Assembly: GCA_019055375.1 (NCBI GenBank)
Contig: JAHQIW010000266.1
Location: forward strand, 62,001-126,000
Origin: Parelaphostrongylus tenuis
Taxonomy: Eukaryota; Nematoda; Chromadorea; Rhabditida; Metastrongylidae
Length of the DNA: 64,000 bases
Reading direction: 5' to 3'
Positions 56,450 through 64,000 of the stretch are shown here, piece after piece. How positions within the stretch are numbered: the stretch's first letter is position 1; every line of letters starts with the position of its first letter. Under the pieces are notes generated by a model, which was not told where the DNA came from, ran no database searches, and saw nothing but the letters and a program-made list of their open reading frames with translations. Position numbers and translations under genes: made by a program.

Positions 56450-57573
56450 TGAGTACCCAGCCCCCACGTTTAGAGCCTGGCAAGCTACACGTTTGGTATC
56501 AAAAAAATGCCAAAAACAGTAACAAATATGGGCCTCATTCCCCTGACCCCGAAAGAGCCCCTGGTACGGCAGCGCCAGATAGGACGAGTACGGAGGGGCT
56601 GCTAAAATCTCAGGGCCGAACTAGGCTGCCAAGATCGAAACGGACTAAAATGACGATCTGTACCTACAATGCAAGAACCCTTGCTCAACAATCCGCTGTA
56701 GAAGATCTGTTGATTCAAGCAAGAAGAATAAGGTACGACGTCACTGGCCTGGCTGAGACGAGAAGGCGCCATCCTTTTCACGCTGTCTATGACACCGGAG
56801 AAGAACTGTTCCTTGGAACATGCGATCGCAGAGGTGTCGGTGGCGTTGGCGTCCTCGTCAAATCGAATTTGACCGTGAACATTGATTCGTTCGAACAACT
56901 AACAACCCGCATCGGACGATTACGGTTGAAACGATGTGGTTCTATGCCGGCTTTGACCATCTTCGTTGCTTACGCACCAACATCAAGCTATGACGAAGAC
57001 GAAGACGAAGTCGAAGCGTTCTATATGGACCTCGAAAAATTCTTCAGAGAAGATCATACATTCTTCAAGGTCATTGTCGGAGATTTTAACGCAAAAATTG
57101 GACCTAGAAGAACGTCTGAAGAACGTCACATAGGGACCCACGGACTAGAATGGAATGAACAGGGTGAGAGGCTATCCGAGTTTATCATGACGACCCAAAC
57201 CATCCATGGTAACTCGCAATTCCAAAAGCATCTCTCTCAGCGATGGACGTGGGAGTCTCCCAATGGAGAGTACCATAACGAAATAGATCACATCATAGTA
57301 AATCGAAGGTTTTGCCTGACCGACGTCGCTGTTGTTCCCAAGTTCTACACGGGATCAGACCATCGCCTCCTTCGCGCAACGTTCCGATTTTCGAGAAGAG
57401 GAGAGAAAGCCGCTAAATTCAAACAACGAAGTCCCACAACTACCATAAACTGGGATGTATGCAAATCATTAGTCGGCTCTTGGGAAGATACCGTTGTCGA
57501 CAAAATCGACGAAGAATACGATCGACTCGTTGAATATCTTCACGTTGGCGCTAAAAAAAGCCGAAAGTCCTAA
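56449..57573 (+). CDS. LINE endonuclease region
   Basis: The open frame starts at a GTG (56449); the first ATG is at 56650, just before ICTYNARTL. Motifs of an AP-like endonuclease in order, with residue numbers from 56449: TYNARTL (72-78), AETRR (102-106), VAYAPTS (173-179), GDFNAKIG (211-218), NEIDHIIVN (277-285) and GSDHRLL (302-308). The expected catalytic Asn, Glu, Asp and His are all present. It nicks target DNA to prime reverse transcription. The frame ends at 57573 because of one extra A in a run of seven (57553-57559); the reverse transcriptase continues in the +1 frame. Confidence 0.92.
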   Translation: MSTQPPRLEPGKLHVWYQKNAKNSNKYGPHSPDPERAPGTAAPDRTSTEGLLKSQGRTRLPRSKRTKMTICTYNARTLAQQSAVEDLLIQARRIRYDVTGLAETRRRHPFHAVYDTGEELFLGTCDRRGVGGVGVLVKSNLTVNIDSFEQLTTRIGRLRLKRCGSMPALTIFVAYAPTSSYDEDEDEVEAFYMDLEKFFREDHTFFKVIVGDFNAKIGPRRTSEERHIGTHGLEWNEQGERLSEFIMTTQTIHGNSQFQKHLSQRWTWESPNGEYHNEIDHIIVNRRFCLTDVAVVPKFYTGSDHRLLRATFRFSRRGEKAAKFKQRSPTTTINWDVCKSLVGSWEDTVVDKIDEEYDRLVEYLHVGAKKSRKS

Positions 57574-59497
57574 GGTCACGAAGAGACGCTTGTCTCCGCA
57601 GACACTCGAGCTGATACGTCAACGTGGAATCGCACGAGCCGCAGGCAACCGAAACCTTACGTCCGAACTTGCGAAACGATGCAGAGAAGCGATAAAAGAA
57701 GACCTTAAAGAGAGAAGAGCAGCAGTTATGGTAGAAGCTGCAGAAGCTGGGAAGAGCATTCGCAAAGCCCAGCGAGGCTTCGCCAACTATAAGACCAAGA
57801 TGATTGCACTCCGATACCCTGACGGGACACTTACAGCTTCCAGAAGGGCTATGGAGAAAATCATCCACCAGTACTACTCGGATCTCTTCGCTAGCCATGT
57901 TCTCTTACCGTCATATAAATTGAAAGAGAACGAATATGTCGTTCCACCGGTCCTTCCTTCCGAAATCCGACATGCTATATCGTCGGTGAAAAACAGAACA
58001 ACACCCGGTCCAGACAGGATTAGACCAGAACACCTGAAGAACCTGCCGCCAGTTCTCATCAACACCCTGGCTCGGCTCTTCACTCGCTACCTGTCAGAAT
58101 GCAAGGTCCCTATTCAATGGAAAACCAGCAGGACCGTATTGTTGTTCAAAAAGGGAGACCTTCACGACATAGGCAATTATCGCCCAATCTGCTTGCTGTC
58201 CGTTGTCTATAAACTCTTTACTAGAGTCATCCTGAACAGGATTGACAGAACACTGGACGAAGGACAGCCATGCGAACAAGCAGGGTTCAGAAAAGGATTT
58301 AGTACCATGGACCACATCCACACGATCACAAGACTCATTGAAGTTTCGCGAGAGTACAAACAACCACTCTGTCTCACTTTTATCGATCTGAAAAAAGCCT
58401 TTGATTCAGTGGAAACAGAAGCGGTTATAGAGGCTCTGGATAACCAGGGCGTCCCTACTCGGTACATAATGATCCTTCGTGAGCTTTATAAAGATTTCAC
58501 GACCAGAATATCTCCATTCTACAACAATATCACCATTGACGTAAGAAGAGGGGTTCGACAAGGCGATACAATATCGCCAAAACTATTCACTGCCACCCTA
58601 CAAAACGTCATGCGAACATTAGAATGGGACGAAATGGGAGTGAAAATTGACGGTCGACAATTAAACCATCTTCGCTTTGCTGACGATATCGTTCTCATAA
58701 CACCAAACATCAGCCAAGCGGAACGAATGTTGACTGATTTCGATAACGCCTGTGGAAAGATCGGTCTTCAACTGAATGTAACGAAAACAATGTTCATGAG
58801 GAACGGATGGGTTTCTAATTCCCCATTCACGCTCAACGGAACGACAATTTCCGAATGCTCCAGTTACATCTATCTAGGTCGTGAAATCAACATGATGAAC
58901 GACCTAGCCCCAGAGTTGAGCAGGAGGAAACGAGCGGCTTGGGGAACGTTTAAGAGCATCGAAGATGTAGTGAAGAGGACAAAGAACATCCGACTCCGTG
59001 CCCACCTTTTCGACTCGACAATTATCCCTGCCCTAACGTATGCAGCAGAAACCTGGTCGCTACGTAAGCAGGATGAAAGATCACTTGGCGTTATCGAACG
59101 CGCAATCGAAGTGTCGATGCTAGGAGTATCTCGTATTTCGCAAATGAGACAAAGGATCCGAACTTCCGACCTACGTCAACGATCGAAAATCAGAGACGCC
59201 GTTCTACACGCCAGGATATCGAAAATAAGGTGGGCCGGACACGTGATGCGCTTCAACGACAACCGATGGACGAGAGCCGTTACCGACTGGATTCCTCGGG
59301 ACGTCAAGCGCTCTAAAGGAAGACCACTGACCCGTTGGTCCGATTTCTTCACGAAAGCGATGGAAGAAAGATATGATGCTCAGCGAATTCCTAGAGCAAG
59401 GAGGACCCACTGGGCTACTCTTGCACGCGATAGGGAAAAATGGAAGAGTTGCTGGTACCCGCTCGAGTCACTCGACGATCAACGGGACGACAGGTGA
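57494..59497 (+). CDS. LINE reverse transcriptase region
   Basis: Continuation of the element's polyprotein, open for 667 codons (the first codons before about 57560 are read out of the natural frame). Reverse transcriptase blocks: NRTTPGPDRIRPEHL (167-181), YRPICLLSV (229-237), QAGFRKG (262-268), FIDLKKAFDSV (297-307), RRGVRQGDTISP (351-362), LRFADDIVLI with the catalytic Asp pair (393-402) and YLGREIN (near 462). The C-terminal block GHVMRFNDNRW ... GRPLTRWSDFF is typical of this clade. No RNase H or gag-like domain. The stop is 12 bp before the element end. Only the upstream frameshift stands between this copy and a full-length protein. Confidence 0.93.
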   Translation: MSTKSTKNTIDSLNIFTLALKKAESPKVTKRRLSPQTLELIRQRGIARAAGNRNLTSELAKRCREAIKEDLKERRAAVMVEAAEAGKSIRKAQRGFANYKTKMIALRYPDGTLTASRRAMEKIIHQYYSDLFASHVLLPSYKLKENEYVVPPVLPSEIRHAISSVKNRTTPGPDRIRPEHLKNLPPVLINTLARLFTRYLSECKVPIQWKTSRTVLLFKKGDLHDIGNYRPICLLSVVYKLFTRVILNRIDRTLDEGQPCEQAGFRKGFSTMDHIHTITRLIEVSREYKQPLCLTFIDLKKAFDSVETEAVIEALDNQGVPTRYIMILRELYKDFTTRISPFYNNITIDVRRGVRQGDTISPKLFTATLQNVMRTLEWDEMGVKIDGRQLNHLRFADDIVLITPNISQAERMLTDFDNACGKIGLQLNVTKTMFMRNGWVSNSPFTLNGTTISECSSYIYLGREINMMNDLAPELSRRKRAAWGTFKSIEDVVKRTKNIRLRAHLFDSTIIPALTYAAETWSLRKQDERSLGVIERAIEVSMLGVSRISQMRQRIRTSDLRQRSKIRDAVLHARISKIRWAGHVMRFNDNRWTRAVTDWIPRDVKRSKGRPLTRWSDFFTKAMEERYDAQRIPRARRTHWATLARDREKWKSCWYPLESLDDQRDDR

Positions 59498-59509
59498 TAC
59501 AGGTGACAG

Positions 59510-59630
59510 GTAGAGCGATGCGCAAAACTTTTGCGTCAGGCGAGACTAGAACCCGCACCTCACTCTGCGGGAATGCGTGCTCTATCCGTTACACTACTGA
59601 CGCCCATTTTGCACACCACTCTTTAACCAG
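59510..59630 (-). repeat. right part of family B tRNA-like element
   Basis: Continues TAGAGCGATGCGCAAAACTT, then (minus strand) GCGTCAGTAGTGTAACGG...GTGCGGGTTCTAGTC...CTGACGC and TTTTGCACACCACTC. Together with 56119-56142 it makes one complete element interrupted by the LINE. Confidence 0.8.
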
Positions 59631-60837
59631 AAGCGAAAATCAATAGGTAGATTAATTAGTAAATGTTGAGAGATCTTGATCAGTGATTTGAGCGCACAAT
59701 TAATTGCACATTTAGATTTCTTACCTACGCTGTCAATCAGGTGAAGGCGATGTGTTTTCGGACGTTGTACTAATTAATTTCAACCTGTATTCCTGCATTT
59801 TTACTTGAACAGAAAACTTGCTATTTTTAGTGACTACTGTAGCGCATCAAGATATTGCGTCACGTCACTATAAAATCCTCAAGCAACACACAAGAAGTTT
59901 CAAGTGAAGTTGCGGGATTTTGTAGCTTTTTTCCATTTTGAAAGAAATGGAAGGCAGAGTAAGTTGAGGTTGAAACTGCGAGCAAGATCATTTATAGGCA
60001 AATGGTACAGGAAATCAATTCAGAAGCGATCAATCGATTGTCTGTTATTCAAGAAAGACATTGAATCATTAGCATTGAAAATACTGCACAAACGATGAAG
60101 AGAATGAGCGGCTTATCAGTGATACTGATATGAATTGGTGGGTGTAATATAATCCATTAAACTTCTCAGTAAGGAATTACGTAGCGAAGCACACTGTTTT
60201 ACACTTTCTTACACAAATGGTCTGTCACAGTACCATCGTTAAGCCAGAAATAAACTTTTATTCCTAGAATAAAACAAAGGAAAACACTTGCGACATTACG
60301 AAACATGATAATTTAGGAAAAATGTGCTTTTATAACAGGTGGTAAGAAGTGCTTTTTTCAAGTAAGAAGACTGAAGGGGGGTTCAATGGAGTGCCTCGCG
60401 TGATTTCTGCTTGATCCCGTTCAAGAGCTTAAACCAAACCAACTGAAAGACATTATCCGTGGTTGAATAAAAGAAATGAGGCTAATAAATCGAATATATT
60501 TACAAAAATTCCGGGAACGCCACTCAGAGAATTTGCACGAAAAAATCTGTTTGTGGGTTAGTATTGAAGAGAAGAAGGAAGCAAGAAAAAATCAGGGATA
60601 CATCGTACTCTGTGGAGACTCTTTTCAGAAAAATAATCCTAAGGCGCTTAATATATGAATTCTGACGAATTGCTAGCGTCAATGCAGGTGATTATCACTG
60701 TGTTAGAAGAGAAAATGGATGTCCTCTAAGAATGCGAGCTCATGTGTCTCAGAAAATTTAGATTTTCAACATCAAAGGCAAAGCTGATGTGTAATCAAAT
60801 TTTCCAGCAGTTAAAAATTTTCCAGCACCAATATCGG
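59631..60837. other. gene-poor stretch
   Basis: Plus-strand frames at 59904 and 60476 (64 and 60 codons) are basic and coding-like in part but lack splice or homology support. No repeats matched. Confidence 0.35.
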
Positions 60838-63380
60838 CTAGGAATTCACAGACGTTGGACTACTGGAATCCTTCGATTTTCTTCTGCTAAGAAGTCCACC
60901 GAATACTGATTGCAGACGACTTCTACTAAACATAGATCGCTGATTGAACACCTTTTCGGGCAATATCATTACAATGCACTGACCGCATCGTCGGACTCTC
61001 GATATTTTCGCTGTCAGGTGAAAGAGCATGACTATCTTCACTTGGTTCGTCACATTCTTCGACAGTAGATGGCACATGTTCAGGAATTAACGATAGCCTA
61101 AAACAACGAATACACTAGTTAAAACCTATAATTCTTCAATTCAATGCTTTCTAGTAGTGGTATGATGCCTCAAAAGATTGAGTAATATGCGAGAATTCGA
61201 CCTCAGGCGGGAGTTGAACTCGCGTTTGACCCTTTCCGGGGCGCAAGCTATCACTACTCCACCATCACTTGTTGTAATTTTCCAAAGTTATCATTGGATA
61301 CTAAAACGATTAAAACACTAACACTACTATCAAATATTTGGAGTACTCTTTGCAACATATCAAGTTTCTGTGGAATTTTTACTTTAGCGTCTGATGAGTT
61401 GAAAATTTAGACCATAAAGATTGACTAAATCTGCTAATTTCAGGAACAAACGTCTTAAATAAAATGAGTTTTCAATCAAACATTCGAAAAATACGATAGG
61501 CAACTAGTTCAAGCGGTACATCTCGATCGCCTGAGTTATATATCGTGCCCAGCAACCGTACATTTGAGAGTTAGTAAATGTGTTGAATCTATTTTTACTC
61601 CTTCGGGACAACAGTTGAGATCGCTAATGTACAGCGGATAGCGAGCAGCGTACAAATTTCGATATTTAATTAGGGTTTTTCCTCTATTTTGGAAAATTTT
61701 TAGCTTTTTCCTGCTAGTTTGATACAAAACAATTTTCTCCACACGCTCATTTGCTTTCGTTGTGTACATGACTTTTTTAAGGAGACACGAAAATCGAAGA
61801 CAATTTATAGTTCCTTAAAATTGGGACAGCGCACTTCAAGCGATGTCAGTTCATCGAGGTTCTATTTTCCTATCATTTATGTACTTCAAAAGTTGGAACC
61901 TTTATGGGTTGTAGAAGAGACTTTTCTATCTCTTTATGCCTATTAGTGTTCATTTTTTGTTCTACATCATCAAGCGGATACTCTGAGCACTGAGCAATTT
62001 TCTTTCTGCCCCAACAGCTCTCTATGAAGACCACATAAGAATTAAACATAATCTGAATCAAAAAGATTTGAGCTATCGATTGATTATTGAAATCCAAAGG
62101 AATAGCCATCCACTGACCCTAGTCGAGCTATCAAAGTAAACCGAGTGTGAAACATGATATTATTTTTTACTGCTACAGCGCAATAGAAAGTTTTTGCTAA
62201 AAACCACACACAATCTTAAATTTGCCGTTTTTAAAGTATTCAATGATAACTGAAAATCAGTGGAAAGAGATCTGTCCACCGATTTGGAGTTCAATTATAC
62301 CTGCATACATGAAGACGTGCAACGATCCAGATGAGTTAGTGCCTTCTACTTGTCAAATTCATAAAAAGGACAACCACAAAAACCTCTTCAAGAAACATTT
62401 TACCACAATCTTCTTCAGTGTAGTGATATTCGCGTGAAAAAATTCACATAAACTCTGACAGCACAATTTGAGCCTTTCATGAGATCCGCTATGGCACTTA
62501 TACAGTGCAGTACACGTGTTTCGACCTTGCAGCCTCGTCAGTTGCACAGTGTCTTTCCGTCTGTGCCGATCCCTCTCGCGGAGAGTCCCTTTATATGGAG
62601 TTATCGTCGACGAACACGTCATACCGTAAGTAAAGTGAAAATTCATTCACCCACAAGTAACATATCACTTCTTATTCAGTGACATGATCGTCGGACATAT
62701 ATCAGTGCAGGTATTGGATTGTATAAGTGCTCATAACAGATCTCATGAAAGGCTTAAAATATGCTGTCAGGACATATTAATTTTAGGCGAGGTCTTAGAA
62801 AATAGTTAAACACAAAGATATTGATATAGACCTTTCGACAGCTGTCTAAGCTATTACCACCTCTTCAGAATAGGTCCATAGATTCGTTACCCAAGGCTAA
62901 AGCAGGGCATCGCTATTTTAGGTTACTTTTCCAAATCGTCACGACGAATCTTTTCAGTTTACTACCTCAATGCTTAACCCACTTTTTTGAGTTTATTCAT
63001 GGCTCACGTTTCCTTGGTAAATCGACATGAAACGAAATGGACATCTATATCTACTGATATCTATCTTCTCTAGAAACATGTTTCACGATACTAGTCTATA
63101 TCGCTCATGCTCTCCTAGCATAGACAAATGTCCTGAGAAAAAGAGGAGAGACTATGAAAAGATCTTGATAATAAACAATCATTGGAATAAATCTCGTGGT
63201 GGAATACGGTATACAAGCTTCTCGCTATATACGACGATCAACCCACTAACCTTGATCTAAAATGTACAGTATTCGCCAGTTCACTGACTTGTCCTAATGC
63301 TATACGATCCTCCATCTCTTCGATAGCCTCAATGTCCTCAACCGATGGGCGAGACAATGCAAGACGTAATCTTCCCAAAC
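60838..63380 (-). CDS. multi-exon gene, acidic then basic protein, unknown family
   Basis: Exon 63380-63251 (after ATACTTTCGCAG, donor ATCAAG|GTTAGT) encodes GLGRLRLALSRPSVEDIEAI, then EEMEDRIALGQVSELANTVH. It ends in phase 2 and joins exon 62005-61900 (after GTTGGGGCAG, phase 2), which reads KKIAQCSEYPLDDVEQKMNT to LLQPIK. The terminal block 61097-60838 (after GTTGTTTTAG) first reads LSLIPEHVPSTVEECDEPSE ... NDIARK, then needs a one-base shift to continue VFNQRSMFSRSRLQSVFGGL ... SPTSVNS-stop. The shift is at an AAAAGG run (about 60955) and may be a real break or an assembly error. The link from the second exon to the last is not resolved in phase. 5' exons lie beyond 63380 or outside the window. 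Confidence 0.5.
61172..61275 (-). repeat. tRNA-like element, family E, one arm
   Basis: GATTGAGTAATATGCGAGAATTCGACCTCAG and GCGGGAGTTGAACTCGCG match the left arm of the 48.1-kb element, with the tRNA-like body on the minus strand. It is intronic to the 60.8-63.4 kb gene. Confidence 0.6.
62090..62240. repeat. family G repeat fragment
   Basis: ACTGCTACAGCGCAATAGAA and flanking TGAAACATGATATTATTTTT match the 47.4-kb copy. Confidence 0.5.
62473..62762. repeat. foldback element, family D
   Basis: GCCTTTCATGAGATCCGCTA at the left is inverted at the right (AACAGATCTCATGAAAGGC). The interior contains GGCACTTATACAGTGCAGTA and a CACGTGTTTCGACCTTG block shared with family C, linking the two families. 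Confidence 0.65.
62763..63250. other. intronic spacer, no feature seen
   Basis: Lies in the first intron of the 60.8-63.4 kb gene model. Confidence 0.3.
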
Positions 63381-63479
63381 CTGCGAAAGTATTTCACTGA
63401 ATACACATGCATTTTTTCCTTTTCCTAAGACTTGCTCAGTAGAATTCTTTTAAGTTGAACGCTTTTAACGGTAGCATGA

Positions 63480-63612
63480 TTAGTATACCCAGTGATGTAG
63501 AACGATGTGCAAAACTTTCGCATCAGATAAAATTCGAACCTATATTTCCCCCTATCCAGGGGCGCGTGCTTAACCAATTGCACTTCTGGCACCAGCACTT
63601 TTTGCACGTTTT
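63480..63612 (-). repeat. tRNA-like element, family B
   Basis: TATACCCAGTGATGTAGAAC, GATGTGCAAAACTTTCGC and a degenerate body (GAACCTATATTTCCCCC...) match the 16.8-kb copy. The right terminus is shortened to CACTTTTTGCACG. Confidence 0.6.
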
Positions 63613-63896
63613 GATAAACATCCATCAGGTCTATACTGGGCACAAACTAATAATCGATATGATATGTGAGTAATGTGAAGCTATTTCTGAAATACACTCA
63701 CTATTTGTATAAGTGGATTGTCGTGACTCAGAGATGTCGTGACGATCACGATGGAATAAAGTTGTGTCGAAGGATTTTGAAACAACCACCTGTAATCAAA
63801 TTGCTAAGGTTCCAAGAGATTAGGATTTCTGATAAACATCCATCATATTTATACTTTCGTAATACGTAATCAAGCTGTTATTAGAACATCTTTTAT

Positions 63897-64000
63897 GTTT
63901 TGACACTAAAGCAATGAACACAAAGACTATATGCATCATCTTCTAGAATCGGGCCGAGCCGATTTACTGGGATTTGCTGCCAGCCGGAGAGACGATCAAT
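63897..64000 (+). mobile_element. mariner-derived MITE terminus at window edge
   Basis: TTTTGACACTAAAGCAATGA-ACACAAAG matches the inverted-repeat ends of the 8.7- and 30.2-kb elements. The rest lies outside the window. Confidence 0.5.

Larger units (their letters stand above)
56143..59509 (+). mobile_element. near full-length RTE-type LINE retrotransposon
   Basis: A 3.37-kb non-LTR element bounded by an 11-bp target-site duplication GTAGAGCGATG (56132-56142 and 59510-59520). It has a structured 5' leader of about 500 bp, one endonuclease/reverse transcriptase coding region split by a single-base frameshift, and a 12-bp 3' UTR ending ACAGGTGATACAGGTGA with no poly(A). The order AP-like endonuclease then RT without other domains, the tiny 3' UTR and a repeat-like 3' end fit the RTE clade. 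Two other copies lie at 33.6 and 34.5-37.3 kb. It is intact apart from the frameshift, so it is young. Confidence 0.93.

Overview
The window looks like nuclear DNA from a parasitic strongylid (hookworm-like) nematode. It is AT-rich, has short introns with C. elegans-style splice sites (T-rich tract plus CAG, donors GTAAGT/GTGAGT), and is packed with degenerate interspersed repeats. These include an RTE-type LINE, mariner relatives and many tRNA-derived or tRNA-like short elements. The species assignment is inference; no marker gene was read that fixes it. There are no bacterial operons, rRNAs, CRISPR arrays or convincing functional tRNAs.

Most genes are visible only as short exons. I built models by reading both strands for acceptor/donor pairs whose codon phases agree. 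The best model is a minus-strand gene at 55578-48732: 12 exons, every internal junction in phase 2, encoding about 456 residues of glycine-rich protein with repeated R-S-A/V-Y-F blocks. One exon is a 30-bp minisatellite. The second best is a minus-strand Reeler-domain gene at 7790-2822 with a signal-peptide exon. Other minus-strand exon groups lie at 14.6-15.3, 17.8-18.1, 23.1-23.3, 26.0-28.4, 32.4-32.9, 38.3-41.2 and 60.8-63.4 kb. I do not recognise these families. Plus-strand coding is sparse (about 1.0, 16.4, 24.1, 49.9 and 54.6 kb).

Layout: 0-8 kb, Reeler gene plus repeats. 8-14.5 kb, mariner-derived hairpin, SINEs and a nest of foldback elements. 14.6-18.1 kb, two small exon groups and tRNA-like inverted-repeat elements. 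18.9-25.8 kb, mariner deletion derivative, microsatellite, palindrome and a membrane-protein exon. 26-33 kb, exon groups among SINEs and a mariner hairpin. 33.4-37.6 kb, two broken LINE copies with SINEs and TA repeats. 37.7-41.4 kb, transposase relics and a lysine-rich gene with a 36-bp coding repeat. 43-48.5 kb, foldback and tRNA-like elements. 48.7-55.6 kb, glycine-rich gene. 56.1-59.5 kb, near-intact LINE inserted in a tRNA-like element with an 11-bp target duplication. 60.8-63.4 kb, last gene.

The main theme is repeat biology. tRNA-like sequences sit inside inverted-repeat elements, mariner N-terminal sequence has been folded back on itself into hairpins, and an RTE LINE has recently copied itself into these elements. 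There is no sign that the genes act in one pathway.
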